The notes: generated by a model not told the origin, from the sequence alone. DNA of 64,000 bases from Kutzneria buriramensis (GCF_043575855.1 NZ_CP144375.1:8370001-8434000); one strand, 5' to 3'. Numbered from the stretch's first letter, positions 8,575 to 17,060 are shown. Numbers and translations are program-made.

Positions 8575-9936
8575 ATGTTACGGCAGTATCTTGCGGCGGC
8601 GGCCGCCATCCTCATGGTCGGCACTGTGCCGACTCCCGCCGCGAGCGGCGCGGCGCAGTCGCCGAACGCACCCGGTCCGATCTTCGCCTGGCCGACCTCG
8701 CCCAGCGCGAACGGGCGGTACCTGCTCGACCAGTTCGGCCGGCCGTACCTGATCTCGGGCGACTCGCCGCAGGGCCTGTTCGTCACGATGTCGCAGGACC
8801 AGGCCGAGGACTTCTTCGCCGACCGCCGCGCCAACGGCTTCAACGCGCTGTGGATCAACTCGCTGGTGCCGCCGGACCAGGGCGGCCACCCGAACGACGC
8901 CACCTACGACGGCATCACCCCGTTCACCACGGCCGGCGACATGTCCACGCCCAACCCGGCCTACTGGGACCGGGTGGAGCGCATGGTCGCCGCGGCCAGG
9001 AACGAGGGGCTGACCATCTGGCTCATGCCGGTGGAGACCTGTGGGCATCTGCAACTGCTCCAGGACAACGGGGTCGACAAGGCACACGCGTTCGGCCGGT
9101 TCCTGGGCGACCGATTCGCCAAGTACCCCAACATCGTCTGGTTCAACGGCTGCGACCTCCAGACGTGGCAGGACCCGACCGTCCGCGCGCTGACGCAGGC
9201 GGTGGCGAGCGGTCTCAAGGAGACGGATCCGCGGCATCTCCAGACCGTGGAGCTGAACTACCTCACCAGCGGCTCGCTGGACGATCCGACCTGGCGGCAG
9301 TACATCCGGCTCGACGCGGCGTACACGTACTACCCGACCTACGCGCAGGTCCTCAAGGAGTACAACCGCGCCAACCCGCTGCCGGTGTACATGACCGAGG
9401 CCAACTACGAGGACGAGCACGACTACAGCGGCCCGAAGACGTTGCGGCGCCAGGAGTACTGGACGATGACCAGCGGCGCCACCGGCCAGCTCTACGGCAG
9501 CGGCTGGACCTGGCAGTTCAAGCCGGGCTGGCAGGACCACGTCGACACCCAGGGCGTCCGCGAGTTCAAGCTGATGACCGACCTGTTCAAGTCGAGCCCC
9601 TGGTACGACCTGGTGCCCGACCAGGACCACACGTTCCTCACCGCCGGCTACGGCGTCGCGAGCGCGGTCGGCAATGTCAACGACAACGACTACGCCACCG
9701 CGGCGCGCACCGCGGACGGCCGGTTCGCGTTCGTGTACCTGCCGACCTCGCGGACGATCACCGTGGACATGTCGAAGATGCGGCCGGGCGCGGTCGCGTT
9801 CTGGTACGACCCGACCGACGGCCGGTCACGGCTGGCCGACCCGCCGCAGGGCTGCGGCACGGTGACGCTCACGCCGCCCGGCGCCAACCACGGCGGGGAC
9901 GACGACTGGGTGCTGCGGATCGTCTCGGCCGGCTGA
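8575..9936 (+). CDS. secreted glycoside hydrolase, DUF4038/GH140 type
   Basis: A 453-residue protein with a signal peptide (residues 1-26, ending ASGAAQS). Residues 45-345 form a TIM barrel of the DUF4038 family, whose characterised members are apiosidases of GH140. Visible landmarks are LLDQFGRPYLISGDSPQ at the start, WFNGCD near residue 185 (first carboxylate) and YMTEANYEDE near 274 (second carboxylate). The last 90 residues fit the short C-terminal domain usual in this family. GGGGGG lies 7 bases before the ATG. It converges on the sugar dehydrogenase across a strong terminator. Substrate is inferred to be a plant polysaccharide side chain. Confidence 0.8.
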   Translation: MLRQYLAAAAAILMVGTVPTPAASGAAQSPNAPGPIFAWPTSPSANGRYLLDQFGRPYLISGDSPQGLFVTMSQDQAEDFFADRRANGFNALWINSLVPPDQGGHPNDATYDGITPFTTAGDMSTPNPAYWDRVERMVAAARNEGLTIWLMPVETCGHLQLLQDNGVDKAHAFGRFLGDRFAKYPNIVWFNGCDLQTWQDPTVRALTQAVASGLKETDPRHLQTVELNYLTSGSLDDPTWRQYIRLDAAYTYYPTYAQVLKEYNRANPLPVYMTEANYEDEHDYSGPKTLRRQEYWTMTSGATGQLYGSGWTWQFKPGWQDHVDTQGVREFKLMTDLFKSSPWYDLVPDQDHTFLTAGYGVASAVGNVNDNDYATAARTADGRFAFVYLPTSRTITVDMSKMRPGAVAFWYDPTDGRSRLADPPQGCGTVTLTPPGANHGGDDDWVLRIVSAG

Positions 9937-9944
9937 CCGAGACC

Positions 9945-9975
9945 CCGATGGCGCCCGGCAGCCGGGCGCCATCGG
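9945..9975. terminator. bidirectional terminator between convergent genes
   Basis: CCGATGGCGCCCGG and its exact reverse complement flank a 3-base loop. It sits between the stop codons of the hydrolase (9936) and the dehydrogenase (9988) and can serve both. Confidence 0.85.
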
Positions 9976-9987
9976 CGGTCCGAGCGG

Positions 9988-12054
9988 TTACCTGGTCAAC
10001 GCGACGTGCAGGATGAGGTTGTTCAGCCGGCCCGGGGTGTTGTTCTTGTCCCCGTTGGTGGTGGTCAGCCACAGGCCGCCGTCCGGCGCCGGCGCGACGG
10101 TGCGCAGCCGCCCGTAGGTGCCGCTGAAGAACGCCTGCTGCGACGGCAGCGAGCTGCCCGAGATGGGCATGCGCAGCATCTGCTGGCCGGTGAGTTCGGA
10201 CATGAACAGGACGTCGCCGACGATGGCCAGGCCGCTCGGCGAATTGGCGCCGGTCGGCGCGAAGGTGCGTTTGGGCGGGATGAAGTTGGGGTTGTTGCAG
10301 GACCCGTCGTGGTCGTGGGTGCCCTCGCAGATCGGCCAGCCGTAGTTGCCGCCCTTGACGATGAGGTTGACCTCGTCCTGGGTGGAGTCGCCGAGCTCGC
10401 TCTCCCAGAGCCGGCCCTGCGAGTCCCAGGCGATGCCCTGCACGTTGCGGTGGCCGTAGCTCCAGACGTACTTGCCGGGGAACGGATTGTCCGACGGGAC
10501 GCTGCCGTCCGGGTTGAGCCGCAGGAGTTTTCCGTTGAGGGAGTTGAGGTCCTGCGCGTTGGCGCCGTTCTGGGCGTCGCCGGTGGTGACGTAGAGCTTG
10601 CCGTCGGGGCCGAAGGCCAGCCGGCCGCCGTTGTGGTAGAGGTTGCGGGCGATGCCGGTCAGCAGCACCTGCTCGGCGCCGAGCGTCCCGTTGACGTACT
10701 GGAAGCGCACGACCCGGTTGTCGGTGGGGGAGGTGTGCATGACGTAGAGCCAGTGGTCGGTGGTGAAGGTGGGGGCGACGGCGATGCCGAGCAGGCCACC
10801 CTCGCCGCCGGTGCCGGTGGCGTTGGGCACCTTGGCGACGACCGTCTTCTGCCCGCCGGCCGTGACGTGCACGATCTGGAAGGTGTCGCGCTCGGAGATC
10901 AGCGCGGTGCCGTCGGGCAGGAAGGTGAGGCCCCACGGGATGTCGGAGTCGGTGGTGATCTGGGTGACCTGCCCGGGATTGGTGCCGCCGCCACCGGTTC
11001 CGGCGGTTGTTGTCGCGGTCGCGGCGTTGCTGGGTGCGGAGACGTTCGCGGCCGCGTCACGCGCCTTGACGGTGAACGTGTAGTTGGTCGACGGGGCGAG
11101 GCCGTCGATGGTGCCCGAGGTGGTGGTGAAGGAGCCGGCCTTGCTCGATCCGTTGTAGACGTCGTAGCCCACGACGCCCACGTTGTCGGTGGAGGCGTTC
11201 CACGCCAGCGAGACGGTGTTGGCCGTCGCGCCGGTCACGTGCAGGTTCCCCGGCGCGGTCGGCGGCGTCGTGTCGCTCGACGGCATCGTCTTGACGGGCA
11301 CCTCGGCCGACGGCGGTGACACGTTGCCGTTGACGTCCTTGGCGAAGACGGTGAAGAAGTACTGGGTGTTAGGTGTCAGCCCGGTCGCGGTGTAGGTCGA
11401 GGCGCTCGGCGGCACGGTGGCGATCTGCGAGCCGTGTTGGTAGACGTCGTACTCCTTGATCGCGCCGCCGGTGCCGGGCGTGGACGGGTTCCAGGCCAGC
11501 GCGACGCTCGTGTCGGTCGCCGCGGTGCTGTGCAGGTTCGCCGGCGCGGTGGGGGACGCCGCGGAGGTCAGCGACCCGTAGACCTGGAACTCGAACAGCG
11601 AGTAGCCCCACTGCGTCGCGCGCTGCGTGCCGAGCATCCGCACGTAGCGTCCGGACGCGGCCAGCGCCGTCAGCGTCTCGGTGCCGCCCTTGCCGGCCAT
11701 GGTGGTGTAGACGCTGTTCCACGTCAGATTGTCCGAGGACACCTGGATCTGGTACGCCGTGGCGTAGGCCGCCTCCCACACCAGCTTCACCTGGTCGACC
11801 TGCGCGATGGCGCCGAGGTCGACGCTGATCCACTGCGGGTCGCTGAAGGACGACGACCAGCGGGTGCCCGCGTTCCCGTCGACCGCGTTGGAGGCCGGGA
11901 AGGTGCTGTTCTCCACGGACGAGGCCGCCGCCGGTTTGCCTTGGGACAAAAGGGAATCGGCGTGCGGTGTCGCGGACGCGGCGGCCGGGGCGAGCCCGAC
12001 GGCCAGCGCAGCGGCGACCGTCACGGCCAGTCGAAGCCTGCTCAACTGGGGCAC
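9988..12054 (-). CDS. secreted PQQ-dependent sugar dehydrogenase with discoidin and FN3 domains
   Basis: A 688-residue product. The GTG at 12054 is chosen because TAGGAGGA lies 4-5 bases upstream and a signal peptide follows (VAAALAVGLAPAAASA). Order: signal peptide, F5/8 type C (discoidin/CBM32) domain about 40-165, two fibronectin type III domains about 175-260 and 270-355, a Gly/Thr linker, then a six-bladed PQQ sugar dehydrogenase domain from 370 to the end. The latter shows YHNGGRLAFGPDG (catalytic His region), YVWSYGHRNVQGIAW and GGNYGWP motifs. It oxidises aldoses outside the cell when PQQ is available; the discoidin domain probably tethers it to glycans. Confidence 0.88.
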   Translation of the reverse strand: MPQLSRLRLAVTVAAALAVGLAPAAASATPHADSLLSQGKPAAASSVENSTFPASNAVDGNAGTRWSSSFSDPQWISVDLGAIAQVDQVKLVWEAAYATAYQIQVSSDNLTWNSVYTTMAGKGGTETLTALAASGRYVRMLGTQRATQWGYSLFEFQVYGSLTSAASPTAPANLHSTAATDTSVALAWNPSTPGTGGAIKEYDVYQHGSQIATVPPSASTYTATGLTPNTQYFFTVFAKDVNGNVSPPSAEVPVKTMPSSDTTPPTAPGNLHVTGATANTVSLAWNASTDNVGVVGYDVYNGSSKAGSFTTTSGTIDGLAPSTNYTFTVKARDAAANVSAPSNAATATTTAGTGGGGTNPGQVTQITTDSDIPWGLTFLPDGTALISERDTFQIVHVTAGGQKTVVAKVPNATGTGGEGGLLGIAVAPTFTTDHWLYVMHTSPTDNRVVRFQYVNGTLGAEQVLLTGIARNLYHNGGRLAFGPDGKLYVTTGDAQNGANAQDLNSLNGKLLRLNPDGSVPSDNPFPGKYVWSYGHRNVQGIAWDSQGRLWESELGDSTQDEVNLIVKGGNYGWPICEGTHDHDGSCNNPNFIPPKRTFAPTGANSPSGLAIVGDVLFMSELTGQQMLRMPISGSSLPSQQAFFSGTYGRLRTVAPAPDGGLWLTTTNGDKNNTPGRLNNLILHVALTR

Positions 12055-12099
12055 TGTTCCTCCTATCGCTGGTGGGGCGTGGCGGCGGGATCGGGGGTG

Positions 12100-12113
12100 G
12101 GAGAGCGCTTTCC
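12100..12113. promoter_or_regulatory. LacI-family-type operator, copy 1
   Basis: GGAGAGCGCTTTCC is a palindrome with one mismatch around the central GCGC step typical of LacI/CcpA/CebR operators. It lies about 46 bases upstream of the sugar dehydrogenase start. Confidence 0.5.
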
Positions 12114-12208
12114 GCAACGGTTCGAGTGGCGATCTTGTTGCTGCGTGGGAGTGTTGCGAACGACGGCGACGCCGTGCCACGAGAGGACCGAGCGGGTCGT
12201 GGGGCGGT

Positions 12209-12222
12209 TGGGAGCGCTTCCA
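12209..12222. promoter_or_regulatory. LacI-family-type operator, copy 2 (CebR-like)
   Basis: TGGGAGCGCTTCCA differs at one base from TGGGAGCGCTCCCA, the known CebR cellobiose operator of Streptomyces. It lies about 155 bases upstream of the dehydrogenase gene. Confidence 0.55.
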
Positions 12223-12849
12223 TGCCGAGGTGGGGAGCGTAGCTTCACGGGCTGTTGCTTGTAAACAAGCCATTCCTGGCGTCGATCAAGTGTGGCGTGG
12301 ACCCGGGCCGGCGATCATGACGAGTGCTCGGCGGCACGGGCCGGGACGTGCTGCGTCCGGCGGCGCGGCGACGCGCCCGATCGGACGTGACAACCTTGTC
12401 GGTCCTGGGCTTTCCGGGTGACGCGGCCACCGCGCTGGTGACGACTTGGGCCAAGTCATGTATTAAGTGTTTGCCCTGGTGAAAGTCCCGACGTGGGCGT
12501 TGCTCCAGCACGCGGCCGCCGAGGGTCGGGCTGGGCTTCGCCCCCGTCGGCGTGCGCGGGACGGTGGCTCCGCGCTGGTTCCGGAAGGGGGTGTCGCGAT
12601 CGTCGCCACCAATATGAGGATTCCTCTCTTGGCGGAACTGGTAACGTGAGTGCTCCATGCCTGCGCAAGGTGTGGACATCGGACCTCTTCTTGGGCGGAT
12701 TCCTTGCCTCTGCGGCATTTCCGTCCGGTCGTGAGTCATCGTTTATATGTCAAGGGCAGGGCGGCGCGACCATGCGCGGGCTGGTGTCCAGGGAGTACAG
12801 TGCTGATGCGTCCGAACGGCGGGCTTGTGGTCCAGACCACACTGTGAAC

Positions 12850-14217
12850 ATGCGGAAAGCGCTTTCAATCGGCGCCGTGCTCCTCGGCGCCCTCCTGTCA
12901 GTGAACGCTGTCTCGACCGCCGCGCCGAACGCCGTCCCGACGACGGCCGGCATCGGGCAGCAGGCCCGCCCGCTCGCACCGGGCGACTGGCCCACGTACC
13001 ACAAGGACAACGGCCGATCCGGCAACGCCACCGACCTCTCGCCGGTGTCGACGCTGTCCACGGCGTGGCACGCCACGCTGGACGGCGCCGTGTACGGCCA
13101 GCCACTCGTCATCGGCACGCAGGTGCTGGCCGCGACCGAGCACGACACCGTGTACTCGCTGGACGCGGCGACCGGCGCGGTGAAGTGGAAGACCAACCTC
13201 GGCGCACCCCAGCCGAAGTCGGGTCTGCCGTGCGGCGACATCGACCCGCTCGGCATCACCAGCACAATGGCCTACGACCAGGCCACCGGCCGGGTGTTCG
13301 CGCTGGCCGAGACCAACGGCGGCCACCACACCCTGGTCGGCATCAACGGCACCACCGGCGCGGTGGAGGTCCGGGTGGCCGCGGAGCCGCCGAAGGGCAG
13401 CCCGCTGGCCCACCAGCAGCGGTCCGCGCTCACCGTGCAGGCCGGCCGGGTCTACATCGCCTACGGCGGCCTGCTGGGCGACTGCTCGAACTACATCGGA
13501 TCGGTGGTGTCCACCACCACCGACGGCAAGAACCCGCTCAGCTTCGCCATTCCGACCACACGGGAGGGCGGCATCTGGGCGCCGGGCGGCGCCGTGCTCG
13601 GCGGTGACCGGCTGTACTACTCGGTGGGCAACAGCGCGGCCGGCGGCGGCGCCTACGACGGCGGCGACTCGGTCACGGCGCTGTCCACCGCCACCCTGGG
13701 CCGGCTGGACTTCTTCGCCCCGTCGCAGTGGGCCAGTGACAACAACAGCGACCTGGACCTCGGCTCGGCCAGCCCGGCGATGGTCGGGTCGTTCGTCGTG
13801 ATCACCGGCAAGCGCCCGACGACGTACGTGCTGCGCGCCAACCATCTCGGCGGCATCGGCGGGCAGGTCAAGACGGCGAATACGTGCAGCTCCTTCGGCG
13901 GCACGTCGGTGGTCGGCAACACGGTGTACCTGGCCTGCCACAGCGGCAGTGCGCAGGCCGTCACCATCGCCGCGGACGGCACTCCCACCGTGACGTGGAC
14001 GGCCAAGCAGGCAGTGTTCGGATCGCCGACGGTCGGCGGCGGCGCGGTGTGGATCGTGTCCGGCAGCGGCGTCCTGTTCGCGTTGGACCAGACGACGGGG
14101 GCGGTGCGCTCGCAGATCTCGGTCGGCAGCGTGCCGCACTTCGTGTCGCCAACGCTGTCCGGTCAGCGGGCCTACGTCGGCACGATGAACGGCGTCGTCG
14201 CCGTCGGCGGCGCCTGA
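12850..14217 (+). CDS. secreted PQQ-like beta-propeller protein
   Basis: A 455-residue protein; the ATG at 12850 is chosen because it gives a clean signal peptide (MRKALSIGAVLLGALLSVNA), although no strong ribosome site is visible and the frame is open upstream. The mature part is a beta-propeller with PQQ/WD-like repeats: WPTYHKDNGRSGNA near the start, VYSLDAATGAVKWKTNLG, LVGINGTTGAVEV and LFALDQTTGAVRS blades. Some relatives are quinoprotein alcohol dehydrogenases, others are scaffold proteins such as BamB. PQQ and calcium ligands are not obvious, so enzymatic activity is uncertain. Codons 2-6 overlap a perfect LacI-type palindrome. Confidence 0.75.
   Translation: MRKALSIGAVLLGALLSVNAVSTAAPNAVPTTAGIGQQARPLAPGDWPTYHKDNGRSGNATDLSPVSTLSTAWHATLDGAVYGQPLVIGTQVLAATEHDTVYSLDAATGAVKWKTNLGAPQPKSGLPCGDIDPLGITSTMAYDQATGRVFALAETNGGHHTLVGINGTTGAVEVRVAAEPPKGSPLAHQQRSALTVQAGRVYIAYGGLLGDCSNYIGSVVSTTTDGKNPLSFAIPTTREGGIWAPGGAVLGGDRLYYSVGNSAAGGGAYDGGDSVTALSTATLGRLDFFAPSQWASDNNSDLDLGSASPAMVGSFVVITGKRPTTYVLRANHLGGIGGQVKTANTCSSFGGTSVVGNTVYLACHSGSAQAVTIAADGTPTVTWTAKQAVFGSPTVGGGAVWIVSGSGVLFALDQTTGAVRSQISVGSVPHFVSPTLSGQRAYVGTMNGVVAVGGA
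12854..12867. promoter_or_regulatory. LacI/CcpA-type palindrome overlapping a start codon region
   Basis: GGAAAGCGCTTTCA contains the perfect 12-bp palindrome GAAAGCGCTTTC, the core of cre-like sites. It covers codons 2-6 of the propeller gene, where a bound repressor would block initiation or early elongation. Confidence 0.55.
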
Positions 14218-14227
14218 ACGCGGTTGA

Positions 14228-14268
14228 GCCGTGCGGTTCCCGGCCTCGCGAGCCGGGAACCGCACGGC
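14228..14268 (+). terminator. terminator after the beta-propeller gene
   Basis: GCCGTGCGGTTCCCGGC and its perfect 17-bp complement flank a 7-base loop, 11 bases after the stop codon. There is no T-tract, which is usual in actinomycetes. Confidence 0.85.
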
Positions 14269-14294
14269 GTCAGTGTGCTTGCGGACGCGGAGTA

Positions 14295-14418
14295 GGGTGG
14301 GCGGCGCAGTGCCTAGGGTTCCGTCGCCGTTCGTCGGCGGGTCTGGTCCGAGCGGCACCATCAGCCACGAAGGGGCGTGGCTGTTCAGCTGACGGGACAA
14401 AAGCCTGGAGGCCTTCCC
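14295..14418 (+). promoter_or_regulatory. guanidine-I (ykkC-type) riboswitch aptamer
   Basis: The leader carries the ordered conserved blocks of the ykkC class: GTGCCTAGGGTTCCG at about 14309, GGGTCTGGTCCGAGCGG at about 14339, a variable hairpin (GCCACGAAGGGGCGTGGC, 14364-14381), and the 3' block ACGGGACAAAAGCCTGGAG at 14392-14410. The ACGG-AAAAGCC block is the usual mark of the guanidine-binding subtype rather than the ppGpp or PRPP subtypes. It lies directly upstream of an EamA-type exporter. Confidence 0.8.
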
Positions 14419-14445
14419 GGGTCCGCGCGGACCTCGGGGGAAGGC
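14411..14445 (+). promoter_or_regulatory. putative expression platform hiding the ribosome site
   Basis: GCCTTCCC (14411-14418) can pair with GGGAAGGC (14438-14445), with GGTCC/GGACC extending the inner helix. The pairing covers the GGGGGAAGG ribosome site of the downstream gene. The left arm overlaps the aptamer 3' border, so ligand binding could free the ribosome site. Confidence 0.6.
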
Positions 14446-14451
14446 GCTCGG

Positions 14452-15309
14452 ATGAACGGCTTGGCCCTGGTGTTGGTGCTGTCGGCGGCGGTCGTGCACG
14501 CGGTCTGGAACCTGTCGGCGAAGCGCGTCGGCGACGGCGGCGCGCGGTTCGTCTTCCTGTACTACACGGTGTCGGCGCTGGTGTTCGGCCCGCCGGCGGT
14601 GATCCTGATGTGCACGGAACGTCCACAATGGATGTGGCTGGTCGGGGCGCTGGGCACGGCGATCCTGCACGTGGCCTACGGAATCGTGCTGCAGCGGGGA
14701 TACGCGGCCGGCGACCTCTCGGTGGTCTACCCGCTGGCCCGCGGCACCGGGCCGCTGTTGTCGGTGCTGGCGGCGGTGTTGTTCCTCGGCGAACACCCGG
14801 GCTGGCTCGGACTGGCCGGCGCCTTCCTGGTGATCACCGGCGTGCTGGTGATCAGCACCGGTAGGTCGAGCGCGTCGCCGGAACGTCGTCGGGCGGGCGT
14901 GTTCTACGGCGTGCTGACGGGCGTGGTGATCGCCGGCTACACGCTGTGGGACGCGCATTCCGTTACGGCGCTGGGGATTCCGCCGGTGATCTACTTCGGC
15001 CTCGGCGCGATTGCCCAGAGCGCGCTCATGGCGCCGTCGGCTCTGCGGGACCGGCCGGCGATCGCCGAGCTGTGGCGTGATCACCGGCGTGACGTGCTGA
15101 TCGTCGGGCTGTTGTCGCCGCTGGGCTACCTCTTCGTCCTGTACGCCCTGCAGCTCGCCCCGGTGAGCCTGGTCGCCCCGGCCCGTGAACTGAGCATCGT
15201 GCTCGGCGGCTTCGCCGCCTGGCGAATCCTCGGCGAGGCGCAGGCGGTGCGCCGCATCGCGGGTTCACTGGTCGTCCTGGCGGGCATCGCGGCGATCGCG
15301 GTCGCTTAG
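14452..15309 (+). CDS. EamA/DMT-family exporter under a guanidine riboswitch
   Basis: A 285-residue polytopic membrane protein from the ATG that follows GGGGGAAGG by 6-7 bases. It has ten predicted helices in two EamA repeats (about 1-140 and 145-285), with AYGIVLQRGYAAGDLSVVYP and LGYLFVLYALQLAPVSLVAP as the paired helix 3-4 regions that mark this drug/metabolite transporter superfamily. Known guanidine-I targets include small multidrug-resistance exporters of guanidinium. This larger DMT protein is therefore inferred to export guanidine or a related cation. Its stop overlaps the convergent rnhA stop by 3 nt. Confidence 0.82.
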   Translation: MNGLALVLVLSAAVVHAVWNLSAKRVGDGGARFVFLYYTVSALVFGPPAVILMCTERPQWMWLVGALGTAILHVAYGIVLQRGYAAGDLSVVYPLARGTGPLLSVLAAVLFLGEHPGWLGLAGAFLVITGVLVISTGRSSASPERRRAGVFYGVLTGVVIAGYTLWDAHSVTALGIPPVIYFGLGAIAQSALMAPSALRDRPAIAELWRDHRRDVLIVGLLSPLGYLFVLYALQLAPVSLVAPARELSIVLGGFAAWRILGEAQAVRRIAGSLVVLAGIAAIAVA

Positions 15310-15764
15310 CTCCGAACCCCTTGGGCTTCCAGCGAACCCTTGACCGCCAACCGGTCCGCGCGCTCGTTCTCCGGGTGACCGGCGTGGCCCTTCACCCAGT
15401 GCCACTCCACCTGGTGCGGGGCCATCGCGGTCTCCAGCCGCTGCCACAGGTCCGCGTTCTTCACCGGCTCGCGGTTGCTGGTGCGCCAGCCGTTGCTCTT
15501 CCAGCGCGGCAGCCAGCTCATCACGCCGTTGCGGACGTAGGTGCTGTCCGTGTAAACGAGCACGGTCGACGGCCGGGTCAGCGACTCCAGCGCCCGGATC
15601 GGCGCCATCAGCTCCATCCGGTTGTTGGTGGTCTGCGCGGACTCGCTGCCGTAGAGCTCCTTCTCGTGGCGGCCGTACCGCAGCACCGCGCCCCAGCCGC
15701 CGGGGCCCGGGTTCGGGCTGCACGCGCCGTCGGTGTAGATCTCCACCGCATTCTGGTCCGCCAC
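15306..15764 (-). CDS. rnhA: ribonuclease HI
   Basis: A 152-residue protein cutting RNA in RNA-DNA hybrids. All four metal-binding carboxylates are present: YTDGAC (Asp), NNRMEL (Glu), YTDSTYV (Asp) and NERADRLA (Asp), with KGHAGHPEN before the last. The GTG at 15764 gives the usual family length; AAGG lies 9 bases upstream. It starts 17 bases after an anchored membrane gene and may be co-transcribed with it. A degenerate relative lies at 19389-20174. Confidence 0.93.
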   Translation of the reverse strand: MADQNAVEIYTDGACSPNPGPGGWGAVLRYGRHEKELYGSESAQTTNNRMELMAPIRALESLTRPSTVLVYTDSTYVRNGVMSWLPRWKSNGWRTSNREPVKNADLWQRLETAMAPHQVEWHWVKGHAGHPENERADRLAVKGSLEAQGVRS

Positions 15765-15781
15765 GCCGGTGACCTTACTGG

Positions 15782-16360
15782 TCAGGGCGCAGGCAGTTGC
15801 GTACCCGTCAGGGCCGCGTCGTCCAGCAGCGTCGACTGACCCGTGAGCGGTTCGGCCTCGGCGATCACCACCAGCGTGCCGTCGATCGCCGACCGATAGT
15901 GCTGGCCGGTGAGTCGAATGCCGCCCAGCGCCGTGATGTCGCCGGTGCCGTACGTGTCGTCGAGCTTTTGGAATGCGACGGCGTCGGCGGCCGAGCTCAT
16001 TCGCACCCACGCCACCGACAGTGCGAATGTGTTTCCCGATCGATCGACGAGTGTGTAGAGCGCCTCGGTCATGCCCGCACATGGTGTGCGTACGAAGAAC
16101 TGCCGGACCTGGTCGTGTGATTGGGCGACGCAGTCCGGATGCTGCGGCGCTGTCGCGTCCTGCTGTCGGACCGGCAGCCCGTGCCAGGTCGGATCGGTCG
16201 TCGTGGACACCAGTGTGGCATTGTGCATGCCGCCGTTGGCCGCGATCAGGCCGACCGCCAGCAGCGCGGCGACGACGATGCCCGCGCCGCCCTTGCCCTT
16301 GCGCGGCGTGAGCGGATAGACCGTGCCATCCGGCCGCGTGCGAAATTCTTGCTCCGGCAC
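15782..16360 (-). CDS. membrane-anchored protein of unknown function
   Basis: A 192-residue protein from GTG 16360, preceded by GGGGAGGGAAT. Residues 1-27 are polar and contain a short basic stretch (TPRKGKGG), followed by one transmembrane helix (residues 28-47). The rest is probably extracytoplasmic and contains two Cys (in PDCVAQ and TPCAGM) that could form a disulfide. The domain family is not recognised; the pattern resembles actinobacterial lipoprotein-like substrate-less domains. It lies just upstream of rnhA. Confidence 0.65.
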   Translation of the reverse strand: MPEQEFRTRPDGTVYPLTPRKGKGGAGIVVAALLAVGLIAANGGMHNATLVSTTTDPTWHGLPVRQQDATAPQHPDCVAQSHDQVRQFFVRTPCAGMTEALYTLVDRSGNTFALSVAWVRMSSAADAVAFQKLDDTYGTGDITALGGIRLTGQHYRSAIDGTLVVIAEAEPLTGQSTLLDDAALTGTQLPAP

Positions 16361-16481
16361 ATTCCCTCCCCAGACGCCGGAATTCTGTCCCGCGCGGCCG
16401 GGCCGGGGCGGCCGAATCGTATTCGGTCCACCCCGACGGAGCATTCTCTCCCTCATTTCCGGGTGTGGGAGGATGGATTTC

Positions 16482-17060
16482 ATGAAGTGGAGCCGGGGCG
16501 TTCACCACCTCGAGGAGCTGGCCCGCCGGTGCGACACGCCGTCACCGGTGCCGATGCTGCCGGTCGTCGGGCTGTGGGCGTTCGGCGACATCCTCGGTGA
16601 GGCGGCGGATCTCGACCGGGTTCAGGTCGCGCTGGTCGTCGACCTGCCCGTGGCGGACGTGCCGTGGCTGGACCTGCCGCGCGGCGCCCAGCACTGGTCG
16701 ATGGCCAAGCAGCTGAAGGAGCCCCTGATCGGGTACTGGCGCTCGGCCGCCGGTCCGGTGTGGAACCACGCCATTTCGCGGCCCGCCCTCGTCTGGGATG
16801 CGTCGGGGGGAGTGCGCGAGGGCACCCTGGCCGCCCTTCGCGAGGGGCGCGGGGCTGAGGTGCGTGCCGACGCGCCCGCCGCGGAGGAGCTGCGAGCCCA
16901 GATCGAGGCGGAGCTCGCCGTCAGCCTGCGGGCGCTGCGGCAGCAGCATCGTGCGTACGACGACAAGCGGTGGCGGCCCGGCAAGCTGGAACCCTATGCG
17001 GATTCGTTGTGGCGGGCCGCCGACGGCTATCTGGATCTGCTCGACGCCGTCAGAGGTTGA
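16482..17060 (+). CDS. DUF7711-like conserved actinobacterial protein
   Basis: A 192-residue soluble protein beginning MKWSRGVHHLEELARRCD. GGGAGG ends 9 bases before the ATG at 16482, which is preferred over an in-frame ATG at 16473 that abuts it. The sequence VVGLWAFGDILGEAADLDRVQVALVVDLP and the C-terminal KLEPYADSLWRAADGYLDLL recall a family conserved in Pseudonocardiaceae with a nucleotidyltransferase-like opening. No function is established. It converges on the HEAT-repeat gene, with an 11-nt overlap. Confidence 0.65.
   Translation: MKWSRGVHHLEELARRCDTPSPVPMLPVVGLWAFGDILGEAADLDRVQVALVVDLPVADVPWLDLPRGAQHWSMAKQLKEPLIGYWRSAAGPVWNHAISRPALVWDASGGVREGTLAALREGRGAEVRADAPAAEELRAQIEAELAVSLRALRQQHRAYDDKRWRPGKLEPYADSLWRAADGYLDLLDAVRG

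Larger units (their letters stand above)
12055..12849. other. 795-bp control region between divergent secreted enzymes
   Basis: No convincing gene is seen; a 164-codon minus frame (12245-12739) is low-complexity and lacks homology. The region contains two palindromes of LacI-operator type (12100-12113 and 12209-12222), and a third overlaps the start of the next gene. It also has an AT-rich patch at 12462-12475 with CATGTATTAAGTG, and a CTTGTAAACAAG inverted repeat near 12258. Confidence 0.6.

Noticed and set aside
12245..12739. A 164-codon minus-strand frame in the gap before the propeller gene
   Set aside because: It has Arg/Pro/Thr-rich composition, no family and no ribosome site, and it overlaps operator-like sites.
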